From CAMCQY01 sp044370415 (lineage in GTDB: Bacteria > Planctomycetota > Planctomycetia > Pirellulales > UBA1268), in contig JBILVO010000004.1 of the NCBI GenBank assembly GCA_044370415.1, positions 1 through 64,000 of the forward strand: DNA of 64,000 nt, written 5' to 3'. The position numbers and the translations under genes were made by a program. Shown in pieces: positions 1 through 8,622 of the stretch. The notes beneath the pieces were generated by a model. That model saw only the letters and a list, made by a program, of their open reading frames with translations. It was not told the origin of the DNA and did not search any database. Numbering within the stretch: the stretch's first letter is position 1; each line of letters begins with the position of its first letter.

Positions 1-39
1 AAGGCGAGCCTCCAGCTCGCCAGCACAGCGCGAGATCAA

Positions 40-76
40 GCGAGGCCCGCCGGAAACGGTGGGCCTCGCCGCTTTT
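40..76 (+). terminator. Intrinsic terminator with GAAA tetraloop, copy 1
   Basis: Bases 40-52 pair with 57-69: nine Watson-Crick pairs, one G-T pair, then three more. The pairs close a GAAA (GNRA) tetraloop, and four T residues follow at 73-76. It would end a + strand transcript entering from left of the window. Confidence 0.7.
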
Positions 77-92
77 GCAGTGCGCCAAGGCC

Positions 93-238
93 GCACGGCA
101 TGGATGCCGTGCCCAGTACCGGCCGGCGGCGGCCGGCCTCAAGGACAGCGAGCCCGGAGGGCTCGGCTGGACGTGAAGCAAGCCCCATCCATGGCCCCCG
201 CAGGCTCCGGCAGGGCACGGACCTGTCCGTGCCCTGCC
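93..238. repeat. Palindromic segments between the two 77-bp repeats
   Basis: Two near-perfect inverted repeats are visible. One is 93-101 with 104-112 (9 bp). The other is 209-222 with 225-238 (14 bp, only two bases between the arms). Both carry the core GCACGG/CCGTGC. They look like REP-type elements; no coding signal is seen. Confidence 0.6.
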
Positions 239-283
239 TCACGCAAGGCGAGCCTCCAGCTCGCCAGCACAGCGCGAGATCAA

Positions 284-320
284 GCGAGGCCCGCCGGAAA
301 CGGTGGGCCTCGCCGCTTTT
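284..320 (+). terminator. Intrinsic terminator with GAAA tetraloop, copy 2
   Basis: This is an exact second copy of the hairpin and T-run at 40-76, 244 bases downstream. Two identical terminators in series suggest backup termination or repeat spread. Confidence 0.65.
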
Positions 321-322
321 GA

Positions 323-590
323 ACTGCACTCGTGCGGGGGCCTCTCGACCCCCGGGACAGAGCCCGTATCACGCCGACGATTCGTCGTAAGTCCATAAAA
401 CCAGTCGCATCCAGGCTTATTCGGCAAGACAGGCAAGATGGGTAATGCGGGGAGCTGTACGGAATTTTTCGGTGCCGCTAGGTTCGATGGCTGGATTTCC
501 TCGATTCCTGGCCCGGAACTGCAACGAAACCTCTTGAGGACGACGCGCTCTGCCCGATGACAGAGGGTGTTCGTTCGTGGGGAGAACAAA
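323..590 (+). other. Intergenic leader upstream of the thioredoxin-like gene
   Basis: About 270 bases without a convincing gene, visibly less GC-rich than the coding DNA around it. It presumably holds the promoter of the gene starting at 591. I see no clear -35/-10 pair. A GGGGAG ribosome-binding site lies just before the start codon. Confidence 0.4.
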
Positions 591-1499
591 ATGACGACCG
601 ACCGCACCGCCGGCCGCCTTGGCCCTCTGTTTCGCTGCCTGACGCTGTTTGTTGCCCTGGCGGCGATCGCCTGCGCCATGGTGGGGCGGCTGTCCGCGGC
701 CGAACGCTGGCTGACGAGCTACGACTCCGCCATGGAATCGGCCCGGGAGACGGGCCGGCCCGTCCTCACGATCTTCACTGGCAGCGACTGGTGCCCCCAC
801 TGCCGGACGCTGGAAGACAACGTGCTCGCCAGCGACGCCTTCCAGTCATGGGCCGACGGACGGGTGGTCCTGCTCATGGTCGACCTGCCCCAGCACGGGA
901 TTTCCCAGGCCGTCCGTTCGGAGCGGTCCCAGGTCTGCATCAAGTACGGCGTGCGGACATTCCCCAGCGGCCTGCTGATCGGACCGGACGGCCAGAAGAT
1001 CGCCCTGCAGACTGGATATGCCGGCGCGTCCCCAGAGACCTGGATTGCCCATTTTGACAGCCACCTGCCCGCCCAGCCCCAGCCCGACATGGTCAGCGCG
1101 AGCCGGGTGCTGCCGTCGCTCGACAAGGCGGTGGAAACGGCCAAAACCTCCAAGCGGCCGATTCTCTTGCTCGTGTCGAAGTCGGGCGATTCCACGGCCT
1201 CTTCACGGGTGGCGTCGCTGATCAACGACCCCGAGTTCGAGTCGTTCGCACACGACAATTTCGTGGTCGCGAGCGTGCCCCCCGCCGACGAAAGCGGCTC
1301 CCAGGCCGACCAGACCATGGAAATGCTGCTCGGCGGCGTCGAACTGGCCCCCGAAGCGGTGGAACTCATCGTCACGGACGACGGGCAGACGCCGCTGTTC
1401 AGCCAGTCTGCCTCCCAGCCGCCCCAGCGGATCGTGAGCGGCCTCCGCCGCTTCCTGGCGGCCAGGCAGTCGGCCCGCAACGTCAGCCAGCGGCGGTAG
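591..1499 (+). CDS. Exported thioredoxin-like protein, two Trx folds
   Basis: A 302-residue protein, probably exported and acting in thiol-disulfide chemistry outside the cytoplasm. An N-terminal hydrophobic segment (about residues 13-34, ending AAE) looks like a signal peptide or anchor. The first domain has the thioredoxin active site as WCPHC at residues 67-71. The second (about 165-300) also looks thioredoxin-like (RPILLLVSKSG) but has no CxxC, so it is likely structural. The start at 591 is preferred over GTG 567 because GGGGAG lies directly upstream. The 3' end overlaps the convergent chemotaxis gene by 17 bases. The specific substrate cannot be told. Confidence 0.85.
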   Translation: MTTDRTAGRLGPLFRCLTLFVALAAIACAMVGRLSAAERWLTSYDSAMESARETGRPVLTIFTGSDWCPHCRTLEDNVLASDAFQSWADGRVVLLMVDLPQHGISQAVRSERSQVCIKYGVRTFPSGLLIGPDGQKIALQTGYAGASPETWIAHFDSHLPAQPQPDMVSASRVLPSLDKAVETAKTSKRPILLLVSKSGDSTASSRVASLINDPEFESFAHDNFVVASVPPADESGSQADQTMEMLLGGVELAPEAVELIVTDDGQTPLFSQSASQPPQRIVSGLRRFLAARQSARNVSQRR

Positions 1500-3615
1500 C
1501 AGGCTGCAGAGCCTCCCCGTGCGATGCGTCGACGGCGGCCGTGCGAAACGTGGCAGCCTCGGCGTTGAGCGCGTCGATCGACCGGCGCAGCTCGTCGAGC
1601 GCGGCGGAGAAGACGGCCACGGAGGCGGCCGACTCGCCGGCCCCGTCGCGGAGCGATTCCATGGCGTCGCGGATCTGCCGGGCTCCGCGTGACTGGGCCT
1701 GCATCCCCTCGTGCACGCCGTCGAGCGACCGGGTGACCTCCTGGACCGGCTCGATGATCCGCCCCAACTTCTCGCTCACGGCCGCCACCTCGCCGATCCG
1801 GCCGCTGACCTCGTTGCGGAATCGATCCATCTCCATCGTGCCGCTCGAGACGGCCGCCTGCATGTCCCGCACCATCCGTTCGATGTCCTTGGTGGCCAGG
1901 GCGGTCTGATCGGCAAGCCGGCGGATCTCCTGGGCGACGATGCGAAATCCCCGCCCCGACTCGCCCGCTTTCTCGGCCTCGATCGTGGCGTTTACCGAGA
2001 GCAGGTTGGTCTGGTCGGCTACCTTGGCGATGGTCGTGACCACCGACGTGATGCCGGCGGCGCGCTGGCTGATCGTGGCGAGCTTGCGGGAGAACGCGTC
2101 GAGCGATTCATCGAGCTGCTGCATCGACGCGGTCATTCCCTCGAGGCCGCCGCGGCCCTCGTCCGCCACGCGGGCCGCCTCGCGGGCCACGGCGGTGACG
2201 TCGCCGGTCGCCGTGAGCAATTGCTCGCTGGTGGCCGAGATCGCCGCCACCGCGTTCGAGACGTCCTGTGCGGAGCCGCTGAACGTGCGGACGGCACGGT
2301 CCTGACGGGCGAGCGCCGCGGCCGTGTCGGCCTCCACGCCGGCGAGCCGCGTGCCGGCCGCCTGGATGCGTCCGATCAGGCTGCCGAGCGCGTTCGTCAT
2401 GCGGCCGAGTGCCGCCGGCAGCCGCCCCACCTCGTGCCCGCCCGTGGCCTCCACCCGGGCCGTGATGTCGTTTCGTGCGGTGAGGTCGCCCGAGGCGATT
2501 GCTTCCGCCGCGGCCACCGCCTGCCGCACGGGCCGCACCAGTGACGTCGCCAGCCAGATCGCGCCGCAGATTCCCGGCAGGCCGACCAGTGTCGCCGCGA
2601 GAATCGCTGACACCGCCTGCCACCAGAGCGCGTCCCTGCTCGACTCCGCGGAGATCGCCAGCAGCACGGCGCCGGCAGACTGTCCGTCCCGCCGCCGCAC
2701 CGGCGCGGCCACCCGGTAGAGGCCGCCGTCGAGCCGGCCGACGGCGCGGGCTGAGGCGATGCAGTCACGGGCGAGCGCGGCGTCGCCGGTGTCGACCGCC
2801 TCGGGCAGGTCCGTCACCGCGCCCGCGGGGCCGCGCTGCCTGCCCACGACGGTCGCCAGTCGCGCGTCGAGGATCCGCACGGTGCGGATGTCGCCCCCGG
2901 TCCGCCGTCCGGCTCCACCTTCACCGGGCCCTCCTTTGGAAGAAGGGGCACGGGCCCCCACGTCGCCGGCCAGCAGGTCGTCGACGAGCCGCACCACGCC
3001 GAGCTCGCGGTCGAGCCTGCCGAGAAACGTCGCCTCGCGGCCAACCTGCACGATCCGCGGACCGTCGACGCCGCCCACGCCGACGTACTTGAAAATCCGG
3101 TCGTCGATCTCGCGCCTCCGCGCTTCCTGCACGACCCCGGAGCCGCCGTCCTCCAGCAGCCTCCAGAAGACGTGCGCCTGTGGGTGGCGTGCCGCATCGG
3201 GCGAGAAGACGAACGGCTGACGACCGCCACCGGCGTGCCCGCCGTCGGTATGGATGTAGGCCCGGCCATCGGCGTCGGTCGCCAGGAACTCCACGGCCCC
3301 GTGCCCACCGGCATCCCGCAGCCGCGCCGTGATCTCGTCGCCGGTCCAGCCAGCCTTCTCGGCGGCCGCGACGAACTGCGCGACCAGCCGCGCCTGCGTG
3401 AGCATCTCGCCGCCGAGTTCCTCCTCGACCTGGCCCGGGACGCCTTCGGCGAAGGCGACGGTCCGCGCCAGGATCTCGGCGATCCGCGCGCCGTTCTCGC
3501 GGGCCTCGTTCACCAGCGCCCACCGCGCCGCGAACGTCTGCAGGAGGGTGTTGACGAGCACCGCAGCCAGCACGAGCAGGGCGGCGGCGAGGGCGATCCG
3601 CGAGCGCAGGGACAT
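1483..3615 (-). CDS. Methyl-accepting chemotaxis protein
   Basis: A 710-residue transmembrane chemoreceptor that would relay an external signal to CheA/CheW. From N to C terminus: TM1 at about residues 7-28, a periplasmic sensor domain of about 290 residues, TM2 near 325-362, a HAMP region, and a coiled-coil signalling domain. The hairpin tip is recognisable: VADQTNLLSVNATIEAEKAG, then GRGFRIVAQEIRRLADQTA. The upstream reading frame continues to 3801, but that part would overlap the tRNA and has no domain. The ATG at 3615 sits right before the first membrane segment and is preferred. The ligand is unknown. It is distant from the flagellar genes at 58824-63842. Confidence 0.92.
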   Translation of the reverse strand: MSLRSRIALAAALLVLAAVLVNTLLQTFAARWALVNEARENGARIAEILARTVAFAEGVPGQVEEELGGEMLTQARLVAQFVAAAEKAGWTGDEITARLRDAGGHGAVEFLATDADGRAYIHTDGGHAGGGRQPFVFSPDAARHPQAHVFWRLLEDGGSGVVQEARRREIDDRIFKYVGVGGVDGPRIVQVGREATFLGRLDRELGVVRLVDDLLAGDVGARAPSSKGGPGEGGAGRRTGGDIRTVRILDARLATVVGRQRGPAGAVTDLPEAVDTGDAALARDCIASARAVGRLDGGLYRVAAPVRRRDGQSAGAVLLAISAESSRDALWWQAVSAILAATLVGLPGICGAIWLATSLVRPVRQAVAAAEAIASGDLTARNDITARVEATGGHEVGRLPAALGRMTNALGSLIGRIQAAGTRLAGVEADTAAALARQDRAVRTFSGSAQDVSNAVAAISATSEQLLTATGDVTAVAREAARVADEGRGGLEGMTASMQQLDESLDAFSRKLATISQRAAGITSVVTTIAKVADQTNLLSVNATIEAEKAGESGRGFRIVAQEIRRLADQTALATKDIERMVRDMQAAVSSGTMEMDRFRNEVSGRIGEVAAVSEKLGRIIEPVQEVTRSLDGVHEGMQAQSRGARQIRDAMESLRDGAGESAASVAVFSAALDELRRSIDALNAEAATFRTAAVDASHGEALQPATAAG

Positions 3616-3758
3616 GGAGTGGCTCCGCGGGCGCGTGGCACCGACCCGCAGCAGCAAGGCTAGTGTGCGGCCGGAGCCGCCGCCAGTTTCCGGGATGACG
3701 GCGCCGATCGCGGCATCCCCGCCGTCACGACCGCGCCAACCGGCCTCCCGCTCCCCAC

Positions 3759-3844
3759 TGGCCGAGGCGGGGGTCGAACCCGCACGGAGATTGCTCTCCA
3801 CAGGATTTTAAGTCCCGTGCGTCTGCCTGTTTCGCCACTCGGCC
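3759..3844 (-). tRNA. tRNA-Leu (anticodon UAA)
   Basis: An 86-nt cloverleaf on the minus strand. The acceptor stem is 3838-3844 with 3760-3766, and the discriminator is A (3759). The T arm is GCGGG/CCCGC around TTCGACC. The anticodon loop CTTAAAA gives UAA. A long variable arm, typical of class II tRNAs (Leu, Ser), includes GGAGA...TCTCC. CCA is not encoded. The gene stands alone between the chemoreceptor and the DUF420 gene. Confidence 0.95.
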
Positions 3845-4063
3845 GCCGCCGGGCCCGGGCCACCGGTCGTGATCTGGCGATCGTATCGCCGGCCCGACGA
3901 ACGCTGCAAATGAGGCACCCCACCGCTGGCGCAGGGGCGAAGCGGCTACAATTCGGTCTGCTCTGCGGCCGCCGGCCGCCAAGCGTCTGGCGTCAGGCGT
4001 CGGCGCGATCCCCGGCCGCTCCGTCGTGTTCCTCCTGCCCCACATTCCCGCACCGGAAAGACC

Positions 4064-4573
4064 GTGCCCCCATCGACACCCTCCGCCGTCGCCTTGCCGG
4101 GCATCGACGGCTTCCTCGGCTCGCGGGCCTCGTTCGGAATGGACCTCGTGCTGGTGGTGCTGATCGCCCTCCTGCCAGTGCTCGCCTGGAGCATCTATCT
4201 GGTGAGCCGGCGGCGGAACTACGCGGCACACCGTCGGCTGCAGATCTTCGTCGCCGTGGCGCTGCTCGCAGCCATCGTGGTGTTCGAGGTCGACATCCGG
4301 CTGTTGAGCGATTGGAGGCTCCGCGCGGCCCCGAGCCCCTGGTGGCCCGCCGGCGTCCTGACGGCACTCGGCATCCACCTGGTGTTCGCCGTGTCGTCGC
4401 TCGCGCTCTGGGCGTGGGTGCTGTGGGAGGCGGTGAAACGGTTCCCCGTGCCCCCCGCGCCGGGCACCCACGGGCCGCGACACCGGCGGATGGCCCGCCT
4501 CGCTGCCGCCGATCTGGTGCTCACCGCCGTGACCGGCAGCGTCTTCTACTGGCTGGCCTTTGTCGCCACCTGA
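4064..4573 (+). CDS. DUF420-family membrane protein
   Basis: A 169-residue integral membrane protein with four hydrophobic segments (about residues 26-47, 63-80, 100-125, 148-166). The histidine-containing loops NYAAHRRLQ and GPRHRRMAR resemble the DUF420 family, which is often linked to cytochrome oxidase genes. A second DUF420 gene lies at 52329 beside the cox genes. The start is GTG at 4064, with GGAAAG upstream; an ATG at 4139 is possible. The 3' end overlaps convergent tatC by 28 bases. The family function is not established, though a role in oxidase assembly is often suggested. Confidence 0.75.
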   Translation: MPPSTPSAVALPGIDGFLGSRASFGMDLVLVVLIALLPVLAWSIYLVSRRRNYAAHRRLQIFVAVALLAAIVVFEVDIRLLSDWRLRAAPSPWWPAGVLTALGIHLVFAVSSLALWAWVLWEAVKRFPVPPAPGTHGPRHRRMARLAAADLVLTAVTGSVFYWLAFVAT

Positions 4574-5667
4574 CGGCCGTCGGTCGCCGCAACCCAGCGG
4601 CAGATCGCCAGCCCGCCGAAGTAGAGCAGGCACAGCGGGATCGCCAGGAAGAGCAGGCTGTAGGGATCGGCGGGCGTAAGAATGGCCGACACGACGAAGA
4701 TCACGATCACTGCGATCCGCCACTGGGCGGCGTAGGTCGCCGCGTCGAAGATGCCGATCCGCTCGAGGAACAGCATCACCAGCGGCAGCTGAAAGCCCAG
4801 GCCGAAGCCGATCGGCAGGATGAGCACGAACCCCAGCCACTCGCTGATCCGCGGATCGGGATCGAGGCCGAGCCACTCGTTGAACTCGAGCAGGTAGTCG
4901 AGCACGAAATCGAAGACGAAGAAGAATGCCAGGGCCACGCCCGCGAGGAACAGGCCCACGCTGATCGGCAGGAAGACCCAGACCCACCGCTTCTCGTGCG
5001 TGTAGAGACCGGCGGCCACGAACGTCCAGAGCTGGTAGAAGATCCAGGGGCTGGCCAGCACCACGCCGGTGAGCAGCGCCGCCTTCACGTAGATGCCGAA
5101 CGCCTCCTGGGCGCTCAGGGTCGTGATGCTGACCCGCGGATCGCGGGTCAGCGGCTGCCACAGGAGCATCGGCACGAGCGCGTCGAGCGCGAATGCGGGA
5201 TTCCCCTCCTGGGGCCCGGCGGCGGCCGGGTTGGCCCTGCCCGGCGCGGCGGCCGGGCCTGCCTCGCCCAACGCGGCAGCCGGGCCTGGACCGCCCGGCG
5301 CGGAGGCCGGGCCGAGCACCATCCGCAGTCGGTCGGGATGCACCTCGCGCAGCTCGAACGACATTCCATGCCGCTCGACGGCGTCGACGATCTCGTCTCG
5401 GGAATAGGGGAGGGGGGGCCCGCCGGCCAGACGCGGCTGCCAGGTGTCGAACGTCTCGATCGCCCGTTCGGAGTAGTACTTTCCCAGAGCGCGGCGCAGG
5501 GGCTGCTCAATCAGGTGCACGACCGGCCGGGCCACGAAGAATCCCACCAGCACCGCCAGCAGCAGCCCGATCGCCGCCCGGATCAGGCAGACCCGCAGCT
5601 CTTCGAGGTGCTCGCCGAAGGTCATCGTCGAGCTCTGAAACAGGTCCTCGTCCGACGTTCGCGGCAT
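4546..5667 (-). CDS. tatC: Sec-independent protein translocase TatC with enlarged loop
   Basis: A 373-residue TatC, the receptor subunit of the twin-arginine translocase in the inner membrane; the usual length is about 250. The N-terminal FGEHLEELR motif, TM1 (about 27-47), the segment FYQLWTFVAAGLYTHEKR and FGLGFQLPLV are all recognisable. The extra length lies between TM1 and TM2, where roughly 150 residues replace the usual short exported loop. That loop includes four 9-residue Gly/Pro/Ala repeats. The conserved polar residue that is Glu in many TatC proteins (FGxxFE) is Gln here. No tatA or tatB is adjacent. Confidence 0.93.
   Translation of the reverse strand: MPRTSDEDLFQSSTMTFGEHLEELRVCLIRAAIGLLLAVLVGFFVARPVVHLIEQPLRRALGKYYSERAIETFDTWQPRLAGGPPLPYSRDEIVDAVERHGMSFELREVHPDRLRMVLGPASAPGGPGPAAALGEAGPAAAPGRANPAAAGPQEGNPAFALDALVPMLLWQPLTRDPRVSITTLSAQEAFGIYVKAALLTGVVLASPWIFYQLWTFVAAGLYTHEKRWVWVFLPISVGLFLAGVALAFFFVFDFVLDYLLEFNEWLGLDPDPRISEWLGFVLILPIGFGLGFQLPLVMLFLERIGIFDAATYAAQWRIAVIVIFVVSAILTPADPYSLLFLAIPLCLLYFGGLAICRWVAATDGRQVATKASQ
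5212..5314 (-). repeat. 27-bp in-frame tandem repeats inside tatC
   Basis: Four imperfect 9-residue units (GPASAPGGP, GPAAALGEA, GPAAAPGRA, NPAAAGPQE) are encoded in series in the TatC exported loop. Reading frame is kept, consistent with slippage expansion in a tolerant loop. Confidence 0.8.
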
Positions 5668-5849
5668 GATGGCTCGATCCGCCTGTCGGCCGGCGTGGCC
5701 GATGGGCGTGCTCGTGATGTTTCGTCAAGAATGTGGCGGTCGAAGCCGCTCACTGCAGCTCCGGGATCGGCCGTGTGATGACCGCCGACCGCCCCCCGAC
5801 TTATACTCCAAAAACGGCTTCTCTGCCGGGAAAAGACGCCGCTTCTCGG

Positions 5850-7571
5850 ATGGTGCCCATGCCGGTCGCACTCCGCCGATTCCGCACCACCGTCGCCACC
5901 GCGATCACCGGCACGGCCCGTCGTGAGCTGCGTCCGCTGTGGGGTCCTGGGTCGCTGGCTGCCGGACTGACTGTCGCACTGACTGTCGGATTGGCCGCCG
6001 CGGTCTTCACCTGCCGGGCTTCCAATGCCGGCGATGCGGCGGCGTCGCCGCCGGCTGCGAGACGGCTGCTCGCCGCGGGGGAGGTGGCCGCGGAGCGCGG
6101 CTGGCTCGCCACGGCCCGCGACCACTGGCAGGCCGCGGCCGAAGCCGCGGAGCGGGACGGCGACTCGGCAACACGGGCGCAGGCTGTCGCCCACATGACG
6201 ACGCTCGACGCCGTCGCCCGTGAAGCGGCAGCGGACCATCTCCGCGATGCCAACCGCGACGAGGCCGTTTCGTCCGCGACCGACTGGCGACCCGCGTGGC
6301 GCATGGCGGCCGCAGGGTGGTCGGCCGCGGCGGGACCGCCGACGGTCGGGGGCGGGCTCGTCGCCTGGAGCGACGGGCGGGCCGTCCACGCCGTGGCGTT
6401 CGCCGACGGCACGGCGGCCTGGCCTGTCGGAGCCCCCGATGACACGCTCGTGTTCCCCCGCGACGTCACCTCCTTCGCCGGCATCGGCCGCGGACCCGAC
6501 GCGTTCTCCGGCGCACCGAGCCCCGTGGTGCTCGCCACGTCAGGCCGCGGCTTCGTGGTGCTCGACCGTGGCCGCGACGGCGATCGGCTCGTCTGCCTCG
6601 ATCTCTCGGACCGGGCGCAGGGCCGGCTCGCATGGTCGACGCGCGCGGCCGACCTGCCGCGCGCCGCGTCTCCAGCCGCGCCACGATCCCGGGCGACGTT
6701 CGCCGGGCCGCCGGCGGTCGACGACGACCTCTGCGCCATCGTGCTCCGGACCGACGACGGCCGTGGCAGCCTGACGCTCGCCGTGTACGACGCCCGTGAC
6801 GGCAGCCTGCGTTGGTCGCACGATCTGGGTCCCTCGAACGCCGAGGAGGGAATCGACGGGCCGCGGGACTGCCGCCGGCCCTGCCTCGCCGAGGATCGGA
6901 TCGTGGTCGACACACTCGCCGGCACGGTGCGTGCGTTCGACCGGGATGGCGCGGCGATCTGGAAGGCGGCAACACCCCCGATGGCCAACGGCAGCGGAGC
7001 CTCCCGCTGCGGTCCCTCCGCGATCTTCGCCGCGGGCCGGCTCATGTGCTGCGCCGCGGACGGCTCCGCGATCAGCGCGATCGAGCCGCGGCGCGGCGGC
7101 CCGATCTGGAGGTGGCAGGCCGACGACGCGCGGGTGGTGGCGATGCTGGGCACGGCCGACGCCGGGCTCCTGATCGCGACACAGCGAGAGGCGGACGGCG
7201 CCGGCGCGACCACGCTGCGGCGGCTGTCGCTCGACGACGGCCGCCAGACGGCGGCATGGACGATGGACGGGACGGCCGTGGGCCGGGGAACGCTGGCGGG
7301 TGGCACCGTGTTCTGGCCTGTCGGATCGAGCACGCCGTCCGGTGATGTCACCCTGTACATCGAACTGCTCGATGCAGGCACGCTCGAGCGCCGTCGGCCG
7401 CCGATCGACTGCGGGCCGGCGCCGCGGACCGTCCGCGGCGTCCCACCCGGCGACCACCCCGAGCCCACCCTGCGGCTCACGGTCGCGGACGGCAGCATCG
7501 TGCTCGCCGACGACGCTCTCACCTGCCTGCGGCCCGCATCCGATCACAGCCACGACGCCCCCTCCCGGTGA
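5850..7571 (+). CDS. PQQ-propeller-like repeat protein, membrane-anchored
   Basis: A protein of about 573 residues with a hydrophobic N-terminal segment (near residues 32-52), an Ala-rich helical region, then a beta-propeller-like domain. The propeller blades show repeated motifs such as YDARDGSLRWSHD and FDRDGAAIWKA, typical of PQQ-binding-like (WD/BamB-type) repeats. Binding of real PQQ is not implied. Start choice is uncertain: 5850 and 5859 are both ATG. A TATACT hexamer at 5802-5807 could be a -10 element and would exclude the longer frame from 5733. It ends 7 bases before moxR, so it is probably the first gene of that operon. Confidence 0.7.
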   Translation: MVPMPVALRRFRTTVATAITGTARRELRPLWGPGSLAAGLTVALTVGLAAAVFTCRASNAGDAAASPPAARRLLAAGEVAAERGWLATARDHWQAAAEAAERDGDSATRAQAVAHMTTLDAVAREAAADHLRDANRDEAVSSATDWRPAWRMAAAGWSAAAGPPTVGGGLVAWSDGRAVHAVAFADGTAAWPVGAPDDTLVFPRDVTSFAGIGRGPDAFSGAPSPVVLATSGRGFVVLDRGRDGDRLVCLDLSDRAQGRLAWSTRAADLPRAASPAAPRSRATFAGPPAVDDDLCAIVLRTDDGRGSLTLAVYDARDGSLRWSHDLGPSNAEEGIDGPRDCRRPCLAEDRIVVDTLAGTVRAFDRDGAAIWKAATPPMANGSGASRCGPSAIFAAGRLMCCAADGSAISAIEPRRGGPIWRWQADDARVVAMLGTADAGLLIATQREADGAGATTLRRLSLDDGRQTAAWTMDGTAVGRGTLAGGTVFWPVGSSTPSGDVTLYIELLDAGTLERRRPPIDCGPAPRTVRGVPPGDHPEPTLRLTVADGSIVLADDALTCLRPASDHSHDAPSR

Positions 7572-7578
7572 TGCTCCC

Positions 7579-8622
7579 ATGCCAGATTCCCCGCCATCCG
7601 CCCCCGCAGCGCTCCGCCAGGCGGCCGACTTCCGCGATCGCGTCCGCGACGCACTCGCGCCGCTCATCGTCGGGCAGCGGGACGTGATCGACGACCTGCT
7701 CGTCGCCGCGGCCTGCGGCGGCCACTGCCTGCTCGAGGGCGTGCCCGGGCTCGCCAAGACGCTGCTCGTCAAGTCGCTGGCGCGGGCGCTGTCGCTCGAC
7801 TTCGGCAGAATCCAGTTCACTCCCGACCTCATGCCCGCTGACATCACCGGCACCGAGGTGCTCGACGAGGATCCGGCCGACGGCCGCCGGCGGCCGCGGT
7901 TCATTCCCGGCCCGATCTTCCGCAACCTCATCCTGGCGGACGAGATCAACCGCGCGCCGCCGAAGACGCAGTCCGCCCTGCTCGAAGCGATGCAGGAGGG
8001 GCACGTCACCGCCGGCGGCGCGTCCCACGAGCTGCCACGGCCATTCCTCGTGCTCGCCACGCGCAACCCGATCGACCAGGAGGGCACCTACCCGCTTCCC
8101 GAGGGCCAACTCGATCGCTTCATGTTCCTCGTGGCGGTCGACTACCCCGACGGCGACGAGGAGCTGGAGATCGTCCGTCGCACCACGTCCCCGGACGCGC
8201 CGACGGTCGCCGCGGTGGCCGATCGCGGCACGCTCGCAGCGGTGTCGGCCACCGTCAGGGCGATCCCGGTGGCGGACCATGTCTTGCGGAAGGCGGTCGG
8301 CCTCGTGCGGGCGACGAGGCCGGGGTGTGCCGAGTCGCCCGAATGGCTGCGGCGGCTCGTCCGCTACGGCGCGGGCCCGCGGGCCGCGCAGTTCCTGGTG
8401 CTGGCGGCGAAGGCGTCCGCCGCGCTCGACGGCCGCCCATGTGCGGAGGTCCGCGATGTCCAAAGGGCCGCCACCGCGGTGCTCCGTCACAGGCTCGTCA
8501 CCACGTTCGAGGCGGAGAGCGAGGGAATCCGTCCCGACGCGATCGTCGCCAGGATGCTCGGCGAGGACCCCGGCTGGCGAGCACCGTCTCCACCGCAACG
8601 GCCCGGCCCGGGGAACCGCTGA
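7579..8622 (+). CDS. MoxR-family AAA+ ATPase
   Basis: A 347-residue AAA+ ATPase of the MoxR group, chaperone-like proteins that usually act with VWA-domain partners. Walker A is GVPGLAKT near residue 56. Walker B is LILADEIN near 117-124. The sensor/arginine region ATRNPIDQEGTYPLPEGQLDRF is typical of the family. The start at 7579 follows the upstream stop by 7 bases. The stop overlaps the next start by one base (TGATG). The usual DUF58 gene between MoxR and the VWA protein is absent. Confidence 0.95.
   Translation: MPDSPPSAPAALRQAADFRDRVRDALAPLIVGQRDVIDDLLVAAACGGHCLLEGVPGLAKTLLVKSLARALSLDFGRIQFTPDLMPADITGTEVLDEDPADGRRRPRFIPGPIFRNLILADEINRAPPKTQSALLEAMQEGHVTAGGASHELPRPFLVLATRNPIDQEGTYPLPEGQLDRFMFLVAVDYPDGDEELEIVRRTTSPDAPTVAAVADRGTLAAVSATVRAIPVADHVLRKAVGLVRATRPGCAESPEWLRRLVRYGAGPRAAQFLVLAAKASAALDGRPCAEVRDVQRAATAVLRHRLVTTFEAESEGIRPDAIVARMLGEDPGWRAPSPPQRPGPGNR

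Larger units (their letters stand above)
1..321. repeat. 77-bp direct repeat, two copies (1-77 and 245-321)
   Basis: Bases 1-77 and 245-321 are identical, with a period of 244. The first copy may extend left of the window. Each copy holds two hairpins: a 7-bp stem (3-9 with 15-21) and the 13-bp terminator hairpin listed separately. The spacer between copies is also palindrome-rich (93-112 and 209-238). No ORF here looks real. The pattern fits an intergenic repeat family or a duplicated terminator module. Confidence 0.85.

Noticed and set aside
323..590. Riboswitch or small RNA in the first intergenic region
   Set aside because: No conserved riboswitch core or strong terminator-like structure could be recognised in this part.
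3616..3801. N-terminal extension of the chemoreceptor frame to 3801
   Set aside because: It would overlap the tRNA-Leu gene, and the extra 62 residues have no TM or domain.
3817..5778. Long plus-strand ORF across tatC and the DUF420 gene
   Set aside because: It overlaps the tRNA and runs antisense to TatC, whose motifs are unambiguous. The translation is Arg/His/Gln-rich with no domain.
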